Counted from the stretch's first letter, positions 33,945-42,777 are shown. The stretch is 64,000 nt of DNA from Lachnospiraceae bacterium NC2008 (GCA_000687675.1 JHWS01000003.1:1-64000), one strand, 5' to 3'. Notes: generated by a model from the letters alone, not told the origin. Numbers and translations: made by a program.

Positions 33945-34784
33945 ATGGACAAGTATAAGAATCAGTTTTCACTTGAAGGAAAGGTTGTTGTTATTACAGG
34001 CGGCGGCGGTCTTATTGGCATGAAGCATGCTGAGGCTGTTATGGAAGGCGGCGGAGTACCTGTACTTCTTGATATTATACAGGCTGGTATGGACCGTGTT
34101 GTGGCAACACTTAAGGAAGAGTACGGTCAGGACAGACCTGTAGAAACATTTGTTACTGATATTACTAATAAAGATGCATTATATAAAGTTCGAGATGAGC
34201 TTATGGATAAGTATGGTCATATCGATGGACTTATTAACAATGCAGCTAATAATCCTAAGGTAGAAGGTGGTTCAAAGAATCTTGCTGCTACCAAGTTCCC
34301 AGAATTCCCAGTAGATATCTGGAATGATGACTTAGCAGTAGGCCTTACAGGTGCTATGCTTTGCTGTCAGGTATTTGGTGCGGTTATGGAGGCTCAGGGA
34401 AAAGGAGCTATTATCAACATTTCTTCTGATTACGGTATTATTTCTCCAAACCAGAACATTTATAGAAAAGAAGGGGTTCCTGAGGACCAGCAGATTATTA
34501 AGCCTGTATCATACAGTGTTGTAAAGCACGGTATTATGGGACTTACAAAATATCTTGCAACATACTGGGGACTAAAAGGGGTAAGAGTTAACACACTTTG
34601 CCCAGCATCCCTATTAAATGGTCAGGATCCAGAATTTGTAAAGAAACTTTCAAGTCTGGTACCTATGGGACGTATGTCTAATCCAGATGAATACGTAGGT
34701 ACAGTTCTTTACATGCTTTCAGATGCCAGCTCTTATATGACAGGTGCTACTGTTGTATTAGACGGCGGACGAACAATTTGGTAG
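33945..34784 (+). CDS. Short-chain dehydrogenase/reductase
   Basis: A 279-residue classical SDR with the cofactor motif TGGGGLIG, NNAANN, catalytic Ser in NISSDYG and YSVVKHG as the Tyr-x3-Lys pair. Substrate specificity cannot be read from sequence; the context suggests a sugar. GGAG precedes the ATG. Confidence 0.9.
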   Translation: MDKYKNQFSLEGKVVVITGGGGLIGMKHAEAVMEGGGVPVLLDIIQAGMDRVVATLKEEYGQDRPVETFVTDITNKDALYKVRDELMDKYGHIDGLINNAANNPKVEGGSKNLAATKFPEFPVDIWNDDLAVGLTGAMLCCQVFGAVMEAQGKGAIINISSDYGIISPNQNIYRKEGVPEDQQIIKPVSYSVVKHGIMGLTKYLATYWGLKGVRVNTLCPASLLNGQDPEFVKKLSSLVPMGRMSNPDEYVGTVLYMLSDASSYMTGATVVLDGGRTIW

Positions 34785-34825
34785 GCACATAATCAAAGAA
34801 ATACACCCTTAAGGGAAACGCATAT

Positions 34826-35641
34826 ATGAAATTTACTGTTATTACTCCTACCTGGAATCAGGCTGAGTACATCAAAGACACAATTGAATCAGTTATTAAT
34901 CAGACTCATAAGGACCTGGAATACATCATTGTAGATAACAACTCTGATGATGGAACAAAAGAGATTGTTGAAGGCTATATGGAAAAGGACTCTCGCATTA
35001 TCTATATAAGAGAGGAAGACCACGGTCAGGCAGAGGCTATTAATAAGGGCTTTAATAAGGCTAGCGGAGAGATTGTCTGCTGGCTTAATTCCGATGATTT
35101 CTTTGCTGATGATAAGGTTCTTGAAAGAGTTAACAAATCTATGGTTTCCTACCCTCAGATGGACGTTCTTGTAGGTGATGGATGGTACTGCGACAAGGAA
35201 AAGCATTATACAGAATATAACCACTCCAACAGAAGTAACAGGAAATGGGTTATTTCCAGATGGTATTACATCATGCAGCCATCAGTATTCTGGAGAGCCA
35301 GTGACCTTAGACTTGATGAGAAATACCATTATGTTTTTGATTGGAAATTCTTTGCCGAGATGTTTCAGCACAGCAAGGTAGTATATGTTAAGAAGCCTCT
35401 CTCTGTCTACCGTATGTACGAGGATAATAAGACAGGTCAGGACAATGCCAAGCGTAAGAAGGAAATATACGAACTTCAAAAAGAGCTTAATAATAGTAAG
35501 CTGAACACTGCCTGGTGCAAGCATGTTTATAAAGTATATGAAAAATCTGAAAAATGTGGAAAACCTTCTATGAAAAAGAGGGTAGATTTTGTAAGCAGAG
35601 TTCTCTTCCACATTACCGGAAAGAGAATATGTAGTTTTTAG
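34826..35641 (+). CDS. Family 2 glycosyltransferase
   Basis: A 271-residue GT-A enzyme with VITPTWNQAEYIKDTIESV at the N-terminus, the nucleotide-binding IIVDNNSDDGT and metal-binding LNSDDFF. No membrane helix is found, so it works at the membrane surface on a lipid- or protein-linked acceptor. It ends the four-gene glycan run. Confidence 0.9.
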   Translation: MKFTVITPTWNQAEYIKDTIESVINQTHKDLEYIIVDNNSDDGTKEIVEGYMEKDSRIIYIREEDHGQAEAINKGFNKASGEIVCWLNSDDFFADDKVLERVNKSMVSYPQMDVLVGDGWYCDKEKHYTEYNHSNRSNRKWVISRWYYIMQPSVFWRASDLRLDEKYHYVFDWKFFAEMFQHSKVVYVKKPLSVYRMYEDNKTGQDNAKRKKEIYELQKELNNSKLNTAWCKHVYKVYEKSEKCGKPSMKKRVDFVSRVLFHITGKRICSF

Positions 35642-35658
35642 GGGATAAGTAACAACTT

Positions 35659-36273
35659 ATGATGAATGATAAAGATAAAGAGTTCTATGGCAAGTTTGCT
35701 GACAGGATAGAAGCACTTAAAGAAGATATAGAAAGTAAGATAAGCCAGATGTCCTTATCTGTAACTGGTACAGAGGAGGAACGATCAGTAGAACATATTC
35801 TTGGCCGTATTAAAAATAGTGAAAGTATCAAGGAAAAGCTTAAAAGAAAGAACCTTCCAACAGAGGTGGAAGCTGCACTTGTTAATCTTTCAGATGTAAT
35901 AGGTTTTAGATGTGTTACCCACTTTGTTGGTAATGTATATGCTCTTTCTACATTAATAGAGAATGAGAAAACCTGGGAAGTAGTTGAGGTTAAGGATTAT
36001 ATAGCTTCCCCAAAAGAAAATGGTTACAGAAGTCTTCATATTATCATCGCAGTTCCATTTGATGATGAATTTATCAAATATGTAAGAGTGGAGATTCAGC
36101 TTAGAACCATTGCCATGGACTGCTGGGCAGCTCTTGAACACGAGATGAGATATAAGAAAGATATTGATAATACAAAGCTTATTAGTTCAGAACTTAAAAG
36201 ATGCGCTGACGAGATGGCTTCTACAGACCTATCTATGCAGACTATTAAGGACATGATAAGAGGAGAATTCTAG
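35659..36273 (+). CDS. Small alarmone synthetase ((p)ppGpp synthetase)
   Basis: A 204-residue RelA/SpoT synthetase domain without hydrolase or regulatory domains. Synthetase motifs are DVIGFRCVTHF, KENGYRSLH, and VEIQLRTIAMDCWA-x-LEHE. It should transfer pyrophosphate from ATP to GTP or GDP. The stop is four bases before the response regulator start, so expression with the two-component system is likely. Confidence 0.92.
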   Translation: MMNDKDKEFYGKFADRIEALKEDIESKISQMSLSVTGTEEERSVEHILGRIKNSESIKEKLKRKNLPTEVEAALVNLSDVIGFRCVTHFVGNVYALSTLIENEKTWEVVEVKDYIASPKENGYRSLHIIIAVPFDDEFIKYVRVEIQLRTIAMDCWAALEHEMRYKKDIDNTKLISSELKRCADEMASTDLSMQTIKDMIRGEF

Positions 36274-36277
36274 ATAG

Positions 36278-36952
36278 ATGAAACTACTTTACGCAGAAGA
36301 CGAGAAAGCTCTTTCTATGGCTGTTGCCGAGATTCTTAAGATGGAAGGCTTCGATGTAGATGCAGTTTATAGCGGAGATGAAGCCTACAACTCAATATGT
36401 AATGGCACATATGACGGAATAATCCTAGATATAATGATGCCAGGTATGAGCGGTCTTGAAGTATTAGAGAAGATACGAGGAGAGGGTAACTATACTCCTG
36501 TAATTCTTCTTACAGCAAAAACTCAGGTAGACGACAGAATCAATGGTTTATCTAAAGGTGCAGATGATTATCTTGCAAAGCCATTTGACCTTGGTGAGCT
36601 TGTTGCCAGGGTGAATGCCATGATTCGTAGAACAATCAAATATGGCAAGCCTTCTATGCAGATAGGCAATATAACACTTGATAGAGATAACAATAAGATG
36701 GTATCTCCATTTGGGGCTCTTGCCCTTTCTTCTAAAGAGGTGGACCTTTTAGAGCATCTTATTAATGTAAAAGAGGAAGGCTCTTCAAGTCAGGATATTA
36801 TGCAGCATCTTTGGCCTGAAGAAGAGGATGGAGCTACAGCTGTTCTATACCTTACCTACCTTAAAAATAAACTTAAACAACTTAGGGCTGACATCGTTAT
36901 AAGAAAGAAAAATGACATATTCTACATTGCTTCTATAGAGGACAGTATATAG
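36278..36952 (+). CDS. OmpR-family response regulator
   Basis: A 224-residue regulator. The receiver domain has the acidic pocket (AEDEK), phosphoacceptor Asp in IILDIMMPG, and K in LAKPFDLGEL. The C-terminal winged helix spans about 130-220, with LSSKEVDLLEHL. It pairs with the histidine kinase downstream. Target genes are unknown; the nearest candidates are the alarmone synthetase and glycan genes. Confidence 0.93.
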   Translation: MKLLYAEDEKALSMAVAEILKMEGFDVDAVYSGDEAYNSICNGTYDGIILDIMMPGMSGLEVLEKIRGEGNYTPVILLTAKTQVDDRINGLSKGADDYLAKPFDLGELVARVNAMIRRTIKYGKPSMQIGNITLDRDNNKMVSPFGALALSSKEVDLLEHLINVKEEGSSSQDIMQHLWPEEEDGATAVLYLTYLKNKLKQLRADIVIRKKNDIFYIASIEDSI

Positions 36953-36988
36953 AAGATACTTTTATAGAAGAAAATAAGGAAAGCGAAT

Positions 36989-38293
36989 ATGAAGAAATTA
37001 CAGGGAAAGCTTGTACTTATAGCATTTTTCTCTTCATTGGTAGTATTCCTGTCAGTATCTTTTATCATTAAGATAGTTATGACGGTCTACCAGAATATCG
37101 GTCTTGATTCCACCACAGAGCTTATAGCCATGAATGGTGGCAAGTTTCCAGAGAAGAGTGAGTACGACAGACTGGAGAATATAGGCGGTATTAAGGAAAA
37201 TATCCAGTATACCGAGGAACTGGTTTTCACTACCAGATATTTTGTAGTGCACCTTGATGAGAACGACACTGCAGAGGCAGCCAACATCTCAGCGATTGCC
37301 TCAGTAGATGCATATGAAGCCAAGCGTATGGCTGAAAGAGTCGTGAAAAAAGGCGAGGAAACTGGTTATGATGGGGTTTTCAGATATAGACTCTGGAAGC
37401 TTAAAGACCACGGAAAGATAGTTATATTCCTGGACTGTACAGATGTAATTAACGTAAGAGACTTCGTTTTCCTTGTATCTATTGCGGTAGCCCTGATATT
37501 CACTTTGCTTATAACCTTGCTATTCGGGGCACTGTCTAAGCGAGTTCTGGATCCATTTGAGAAGAATAATCGTAAACAAAGGCAGTTTATTACTGACGCT
37601 AGCCATGAGCTTAAGACCCCACTTGCTATTATCTCAGCCAATGCCCAGGTTCTTCAGTATAAGAACGGTGACAACGAATGGATTAAAAACATCATCAGCC
37701 AGTCAAACCGTATGAGCGATATGATTGGTGCCCTTCTTAGTCTGTCACGTATGGAAGAGATGGGTGAAGTAGTTTATGAGCCTAGCGTTGATCTTACTGG
37801 AATAGTTAAGAAGACAGTTGATGACTTTACTGAGATATTCGAAAACAAGCATGTTACAGTTAAGACTGATATAGAAGAAGCTGTCTATGCCAATGTTAAC
37901 TCAGCCCAAATATCCCAGATGGTAAGTCTCCTTACGGAAAATGCTTCCAAGTATGTAACTGAAGAAGGGGATGTAGTTATTTCTCTCTTTAGAATGGGTA
38001 GAAATATTATCTTCAAGATATATAACACTGCAACTATAGATGACAGCGTAGATTTAAACAGACTTTTTGACCGTTTCTACAGGTCGGACTCTTCTCGTAA
38101 TTCCAAAACCGGCGGTCACGGAATAGGTCTTAGCGTAGTTTGGCGTATAGCCCAGAACCACAAGGGTAGAGTATTCTGCAAACGTGAAGAAGGCGGAGTA
38201 AGCTTTACAGCTACTATTTCTAACCGTATCAGGGTTAAACGTCAGAAGCAAAAGAAAGAAAAAGAAAAGGATAAAAAGAAGGCCAAAGCCTAA
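36989..38293 (+). CDS. Sensor histidine kinase
   Basis: A 434-residue membrane kinase: TM1 at 7-27, an extracytoplasmic domain of about 120 residues, TM2 near 158-180, then HisKA with SHELKTPLAI and an ATPase domain (LLTENASKY, GGHGIGLSV). The C-terminus is strongly basic (KRQKQKKEKEKDKKKAKA). It follows the response regulator by 36 bases and forms a two-component pair. Confidence 0.94.
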   Translation: MKKLQGKLVLIAFFSSLVVFLSVSFIIKIVMTVYQNIGLDSTTELIAMNGGKFPEKSEYDRLENIGGIKENIQYTEELVFTTRYFVVHLDENDTAEAANISAIASVDAYEAKRMAERVVKKGEETGYDGVFRYRLWKLKDHGKIVIFLDCTDVINVRDFVFLVSIAVALIFTLLITLLFGALSKRVLDPFEKNNRKQRQFITDASHELKTPLAIISANAQVLQYKNGDNEWIKNIISQSNRMSDMIGALLSLSRMEEMGEVVYEPSVDLTGIVKKTVDDFTEIFENKHVTVKTDIEEAVYANVNSAQISQMVSLLTENASKYVTEEGDVVISLFRMGRNIIFKIYNTATIDDSVDLNRLFDRFYRSDSSRNSKTGGHGIGLSVVWRIAQNHKGRVFCKREEGGVSFTATISNRIRVKRQKQKKEKEKDKKKAKA

Positions 38294-38433
38294 AAGTTTA
38301 CAGGTGTAAAGCCTTATGAATACTCAAACTGCAGAAAATATACTTAAACTGTAATTTATGAGCCGGAAAGGGGTTTAGAATAAAACCATAATATAAAAGC
38401 CCTTTCATTAAAATCTCATTTCATAACAGAAGG

Positions 38434-38463
38434 ATCGTCTCTTATTTATAAGAGGCGATTTTT
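38434..38463 (+). terminator. Rho-independent terminator after the two-component system
   Basis: ATCGTCTCTTAT and ATAAGAGGCGAT form a 12-base stem with one G-T pair and a two-base loop, followed by TTTTT. Confidence 0.9.
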
Positions 38464-38467
38464 CTGT

Positions 38468-38671
38468 TGTAGGGGAAATATTTGTCAGGCGCAATTCCAT
38501 GTCTACAACAAGAGATTTGCTCGTAATTGCCAAGCGTTCCGACGAACTAGTCCACGTATATCTAAGACGCTCAGGAATGCCTTCGCGCCTAAGATATCCG
38601 GGACGGATTTCGTCTCCACGGCAATTAATGTCGCAAATCTCTTGCTGTAGCCATGGGCTTGCGCCCCTACA
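38468..38671. repeat. 204-bp imperfect palindromic element (REP/MITE-like)
   Basis: The element begins TGTAGGGG (38468) and ends GCGCCCCTACA (38671), giving complementary termini. Inside, CCATGTCTACAACAAGAGAT and following bases (38497-38534) pair with the segment around 38621-38655. Further inward ATATCTAAGACGC pairs with GCGCCTAAGATAT. A 69-codon ORF across it is non-coding in character. TGTAGGGGC termini are seen in repetitive palindromic elements of other bacteria. Confidence 0.7.
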
Positions 38672-38753
38672 TACCTTTACCTATAAATATAAAAATGGTA
38701 AAATATAAGGGTCGGCGGGGGGCGAAATTTGCCGAAAAAGGATGGAGAAGAGT

Positions 38754-40124
38754 ATGAGTAATTTTGATGTAATAATTATTGGAGCAGGCCCAGGTGGTAT
38801 CTATTCTGCCTATGAGCTTATGAAGACTAAGCCAGAGCTTAGCGTAGCCGTATTCGAGGCCGGAAACCCACTTGAAAAACGTAAATGTCCTATCGACGGA
38901 AAGACAGTAAAGACCTGTGTTAAGTGTCCAACATGCTCTATTATGAGTGGATTTGGCGGCGCCGGCGCTTTTTCCGATGGTAAATATAATATAACTAACG
39001 ATTTTGGTGGTACTTTATACGAATATGTAGGTCGTGAGACTGCTACAGAGCTTATGGAATATGTTGATTCTATCAATATGACACACGGCGGAGAAGGTAC
39101 AAAGCTTTATTCTACAGCAGGTTCCGAGTTCAAGAGAAAATGCATCCAGAACGGTCTAAAGCTTCTCGATGCATCAGTTAGACATCTTGGAACAGATAAG
39201 AACTATGTAGTTCTTGAAAATATGTACCAGGAGATGAAGGATCATATTCACTTCTTCTTTAATACAGCTATTACTAAAGTTGAAAAATTAACAGATGGGT
39301 ATAAGGTTATTCATAAAGACGGAGAAGCAGAGTGTAAGTTCTGTATTATCTCTGTAGGTAGAAGCGGCAGTAAATGGATGCAGACTGTATGTGAGGATAT
39401 GCAGATCCCTACTAAGTCAAACCGCGTTGACCTTGGTGTAAGAGTTGAACTTCCTGCTGTTGTATTCCAGGATATTACTAATAATCTTTATGAAGGAAAG
39501 ATTGTATATAGAACGAAGAAATTTGAAGACAGTGTAAGAACATTCTGTATGAATCCACATGGTGCAGTAGTTAACGAAAATACCAACGGTATCATCACTG
39601 TTAATGGACATAGCTACGAAGACCCTAGCCTTCAGACAGATAACACAAACTTTGCCCTTCTTGTTGCTAAGCATTTCTCTGAGCCATTCAAGAACTCTAA
39701 TGAGTATGGTGAGAGTATAGCAAGACTTTCCAACATGCTTGGTGGCGGCGTTATCGTTCAGAGATTTGGTGATCTTGAAAGAGGCCGTAGAAGTAATTAT
39801 AAGAGACTTAGCGAAGGTATGGTTATCCCAACACTTAAGGCTACGCCGGGTGACTTATCTCTTGTACTTCCAAAGAGACTTCTTGATGGTATTATCGAGA
39901 TGATTTATGCACTTGATAAGATTGCTCCAGGTACAGCTAATGATGATACTCTTCTTTACGGTGTAGAAGTTAAGTTCTACAACATGGAAGTAGAAGTAAA
40001 TGAGAATCTTGAAACAATTTACCCAGGCCTCTACGTTATCGGTGATGGTAGTGGTGTTACCCACTCCCTTTCACACGCCTCAGCTTCAGGTATATATGTA
40101 GCCAAACAGATTGCAGAGATGTAA
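38754..40124 (+). CDS. FAD-dependent dehydrogenase (COG2509-like)
   Basis: A 456-residue flavoprotein with the dinucleotide motif VIIIGAGPGGIYSAYEL at the N-terminus and the C-terminal FAD motif YVIGDGSGVTHSLSHA. A Cys-rich insert (RKCPIDGKTVKTCVKCPTC) and SGFGGAGAFSDGKYN are typical of this uncharacterised FAD-dependent dehydrogenase family. The substrate is unknown. ATG 38754 is favoured since GGAG is seven bases upstream; an in-frame ATG lies 12 bases earlier. Confidence 0.85.
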   Translation: MSNFDVIIIGAGPGGIYSAYELMKTKPELSVAVFEAGNPLEKRKCPIDGKTVKTCVKCPTCSIMSGFGGAGAFSDGKYNITNDFGGTLYEYVGRETATELMEYVDSINMTHGGEGTKLYSTAGSEFKRKCIQNGLKLLDASVRHLGTDKNYVVLENMYQEMKDHIHFFFNTAITKVEKLTDGYKVIHKDGEAECKFCIISVGRSGSKWMQTVCEDMQIPTKSNRVDLGVRVELPAVVFQDITNNLYEGKIVYRTKKFEDSVRTFCMNPHGAVVNENTNGIITVNGHSYEDPSLQTDNTNFALLVAKHFSEPFKNSNEYGESIARLSNMLGGGVIVQRFGDLERGRRSNYKRLSEGMVIPTLKATPGDLSLVLPKRLLDGIIEMIYALDKIAPGTANDDTLLYGVEVKFYNMEVEVNENLETIYPGLYVIGDGSGVTHSLSHASASGIYVAKQIAEM

Positions 40125-40138
40125 AAATATAAAAAGAT

Positions 40139-40185
40139 AAGGCTCGACGCACCACTGGAATTAGAGGAGCGCCCAGAGCCTTTTT
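40139..40185 (+). terminator. Rho-independent terminator
   Basis: AAGGCTC (40139-40145) pairs with GAGCCTT (40176-40182), followed by TTTC. An internal CGC/GCG pair extends the structure. It lies 15 bases after the FAD-dehydrogenase gene. Confidence 0.75.
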
Positions 40186-40203
40186 CTTTTGTCTAAAAAT
40201 CTA

Positions 40204-40428
40204 TTACTCGGTTTTTGAATCGTCATTATTATTTTCTGATTCCACTTCTTCCGAGATAGCATCGTTAAATGCTAGAAGAACATCATCACGGTGAGCCCAA
40301 TCACTGTTCTTTATTTCTACAGTAAGCTGGTCTTTATGTTTCTCAATGGCATATTTAACTGTTTCATCCCAGCTACTCTGTCGGCATAATAATAAATCTA
40401 GATATATGCTTTCAAGTTCTGATATCAT
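40204..40428 (-). CDS. Small acidic hypothetical protein
   Basis: A 74-residue protein from ATG 40428, which has GGAGG six bases upstream. It is helical and acidic, with an N/D/E-rich tail (ESENNNDDSKTE). I do not recognise the family. It lies 13 bases downstream of the HNH-like gene on the minus strand and is probably co-transcribed. Confidence 0.55.
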   Translation of the reverse strand: MISELESIYLDLLLCRQSSWDETVKYAIEKHKDQLTVEIKNSDWAHRDDVLLAFNDAISEEVESENNNDDSKTE

Positions 40429-40441
40429 AATCTTCCTCCTT

Positions 40442-40756
40442 CTATAACCAGCTTCTTCCAAAGATACGTCTAAAGTCTTCAATGGTTCCGAAGTTTTCGA
40501 TGAACCATCTCTCTGCATCTTGCTTCGTTTCTAAATCAAGTTCCTTATTAAAGTGAATAGCTTCGTCACTCATATTGTGATGGTATGGACACAGGTATAT
40601 GACTAATCCATATTCTTCGGAATGTTTCTTATTAATTCCATAGAAGATATGGTGCCTGTGGATGTCATCCATCCTGCCACATACTGCACAACAATGGTCG
40701 CCAAATAGTTCCTGCCAATATTCTTTTTTGTTTTTTCTTTTTTTCATACGTTTCAC
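40442..40756 (-). CDS. HNH-like zinc-binding protein (phage type)
   Basis: A 104-residue basic protein with C-x2-C (CAVCG), HRHHIFYG and CPYHHNMS, the zinc-finger/His-metal layout of small HNH nucleases that are common in phage and conjugative DNA. The long basic start (KKRKNKKEYW) suits DNA binding. Whether it cuts DNA is unclear because the catalytic Asn cannot be fixed. No other phage genes are near, so it may be a remnant. Confidence 0.6.
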   Translation of the reverse strand: MKRMKKRKNKKEYWQELFGDHCCAVCGRMDDIHRHHIFYGINKKHSEEYGLVIYLCPYHHNMSDEAIHFNKELDLETKQDAERWFIENFGTIEDFRRIFGRSWL

Positions 40757-40772
40757 CTCAAAAATCGCCGCG

Positions 40773-40801
40773 GTCAGGAGGGGGCTTCGCCCCCTCCCGA
40801 C
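40773..40801. repeat. GC-rich hairpin upstream of the HNH-like gene
   Basis: GTCAGGAGGGGGC and GCCCCCTCCCGAC form a stem of about 12 pairs with a TTC loop and one mismatch. It stands out in AT-rich surroundings. It precedes the minus-strand HNH-like gene and has no T-run, so it is not a clear terminator. Confidence 0.6.
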
Positions 40802-40865
40802 ACCTACCCCCTTAGGGCTTGCCTAATAAATCAAAAATGATTAAATTTTTTGATTTTAAACAAAG

Positions 40866-40905
40866 AAAGGAAAACCCTCATGCCCCATGATGAAGGTTTT
40901 CCTTT
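40866..40905. terminator. Long hairpin with AAAGGAAAACC/GGTTTTCCTTT stem
   Basis: AAAGGAAAACC at about 40866-40876 pairs with GGTTTTCCTTT ending near 40905, with further pairing TCAT/ATGA near the loop. It lies in the 457-base gap 40757-41213 that holds no gene. It may end transcription in either direction, but lacks a long T-run. Confidence 0.5.
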
Positions 40906-41091
40906 AAATGCATATAATGCAACCGCCCCGCGGATTTTGTTTGTTATTCTATTAATTCAAAAAAGTAAAAAGGATAAATATATAGATATAGTTTATCATA
41001 TATATCATAAAATACAAGTATATTTTAAAATAGGCCGATTTAGAGCATTTTATTCCTAGACAAAAACTTTGGCATAGTTCAAAAAAACGCG

Positions 41092-41145
41092 CTGATACAC
41101 TACGTTTATCAGTGGTGATAGCCACTTGACAGTGCCTATCACCAC
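41092..41145. promoter_or_regulatory. Two hairpins upstream of the xxYY-repeat surface protein
   Basis: CTGATA/TATCAG (41092-41112) is followed by a nearly perfect hairpin GTGGTGATAG...CTATCACCAC (41112-41145) whose loop contains CACT/AGTG around TGAC, giving 14 paired bases. No T-run follows on either strand. It lies about 70 bases upstream of the start codon and may be an operator or leader structure. Confidence 0.55.
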
Positions 41146-41213
41146 AAAAAATTCTTGATAATAAATATAGAAAAAACTGCCGCGGGCAGACGTTGAAGTG
41201 TGGAGGGAGAACT

Positions 41214-42287
41214 ATGAAAAAAAGACTTATTTCATTGTTATTAATAACGTGTATATTAATTGGAATTATAAATGTAGCGCCATTAGAAACTAATGCCGCT
41301 AACCCAGACTATTCCTCAATCTTTGTGGCTAGTTATTATTCTACAAGATACCCTGATTTAAAGGCTGCTGGAATAACTACTGATGCAGCGCTTCTCAATC
41401 ATTTTGTTACAAGTGGTATGAAAGAAGGTAGACAGGGTTCTGAAGAGTTCAATGTTTACGTTTATATGAATAACTATCCTGATCTTAAAGCAGCGTTTGG
41501 TAACGATTTACCTAAGTATTACCTTCACTATATAAACGCAGGCAAGGCTGAAGGCAGAGTTGCTAGAGGAAATGCTTCAGCTCCAGCAACAACTGTTCCA
41601 ACAACTCCAACTGTGAACAGTGGTGCTTTACATACTACTCCTGCTTATCCTGTAACTAATCTTACTTTTATAAAGGGAAATCCGCGATTTTCTTATTTAA
41701 CAGTAAAAGTAGGAGATAATATAGGAACAAGTAGAACTGTTATAGTTACTCAGAATAATCTCAATAATTGGAACTACAACCCTTATGGTTTAACAAGCGG
41801 TACATCAGCTATAACTGGTTCTGCATCTATTGGTGACATTAGATATATTAACTATTCTCTTTATGAGCACTATACAATGAAACAACCACATTCAGTTAAG
41901 ATGGAGTGTTATGCAATCAATAAAAATGGTGTTCCACTCTTTAGAGAGTATGGTTCTAACTATAATGTTTATACACAGGCGAAAAACATAGTTCCAGCTA
42001 TTGATGCGATAACACCTAGTATGACAAAAGAATCATTGGTTTCATTGCCATATCCTAAGACATACAATTGTACAGAAGCATCAAATATAAGAGGAGCAGT
42101 TTTTTCACAGATTTTAGTTGAAGCTTATCATGTGGTAAGTGAAACTTATAATCATGAAGAATGTTTGATTTATGCAGGAAATAATAGCTTTTACTCAGGT
42201 ACAAATGTAATACCTCTAAGTTCTATAAAGCTTACTGCTAACACAGTACCAGGAACATTTAAAGTATATTATTCAGATACAAAGTAG
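41214..42287 (+). CDS. Secreted protein with two xxYY-type surface repeats
   Basis: From ATG 41214 (GGAGGGAG seven bases upstream) the 357-residue protein has a signal peptide ending in TNAANP. Two repeats follow: FVASYYSTRYPDLKAA...HFVTSGMKEGRQGS and VYVYMNNYPDLKAAFG...HYINAGKAEGR. This repeat is frequent in secreted cell-surface proteins of Clostridia. A Pro/Thr linker (about 130-145) leads to a unique C-terminal domain of about 200 residues with no motif I can name. Nothing indicates covalent anchoring. A 39-nt part of the first repeat recurs in the next gene. Confidence 0.75.
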   Translation: MKKRLISLLLITCILIGIINVAPLETNAANPDYSSIFVASYYSTRYPDLKAAGITTDAALLNHFVTSGMKEGRQGSEEFNVYVYMNNYPDLKAAFGNDLPKYYLHYINAGKAEGRVARGNASAPATTVPTTPTVNSGALHTTPAYPVTNLTFIKGNPRFSYLTVKVGDNIGTSRTVIVTQNNLNNWNYNPYGLTSGTSAITGSASIGDIRYINYSLYEHYTMKQPHSVKMECYAINKNGVPLFREYGSNYNVYTQAKNIVPAIDAITPSMTKESLVSLPYPKTYNCTEASNIRGAVFSQILVEAYHVVSETYNHEECLIYAGNNSFYSGTNVIPLSSIKLTANTVPGTFKVYYSDTK

Positions 42288-42298
42288 TTAACAGAATT

Positions 42299-42334
42299 AA
42301 AGCCTCCTATATATAAAGTATAGGGGGCTTTTTA
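42299..42334 (+). terminator. Rho-independent terminator
   Basis: AAAGCCTCCTATA and TATAGGGGGCTTT form a stem with one mismatch, followed by further T residues. It ends the xxYY-repeat gene. Confidence 0.9.
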
Positions 42335-42378
42335 TTGAAAAATGAATGATTAAATATATATTAGTTAGGGGACTAATT

Positions 42379-42528
42379 ATGAAAAGGAAACATATTAAAA
42401 ATACTGTTATTACAACTTTATTAATAGTTATACTGTTTATATCTTCTTTAGGTATAAGTGATATAAAAGAAGTGAAAAAGAATAATGACTATTCCTCAAT
42501 CTTTGTGGCTAGTTATTATTCTACATAA
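42379..42528 (+). pseudogene. 5' fragment of the broken adhesin gene (signal peptide, then in-frame stop)
   Basis: ATG 42379 starts a credible signal peptide (KRKHIKNTVITTLLIVILFI). After VKKN the frame enters 39 bases identical to positions 41307-41345 of the neighbouring gene and then meets TAA at 42526-42528. The frame continues open directly after this stop into the adhesin ORF, so both parts were once one gene. The copied patch explains the break. Confidence 0.75.
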
Positions 42529-42777
42529 TCCGCATATCTTAGTATCAAAATATCTGTTCTCAATGTCTTTCCATTAGGGGGTGATTACAATCTTTTTGGT
42601 AAGATATTTGGAATAGAAGGTGAAAGTGTAAAAGCAGCACCTAGTGGTACATTATCTAATGGTGCAACTGTTTGGACCTATAATGGTAGTACGGGTATTA
42701 TTACTGGAGCTAATGGTCTAACTTATTCTATTAAGCTCGAAGATGGTTCAACAGTTCAGCTTACTGCTAAACAGTTT

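Noticed and set aside
38499-38708. 69-codon ORF on the plus strand
   Set aside because: It lies inside the palindromic element and its codons simply follow the inverted repeat.
40850-41059. 69-codon ORF on the plus strand
   Set aside because: It runs through a hairpin, has poor composition and no recognisable feature.
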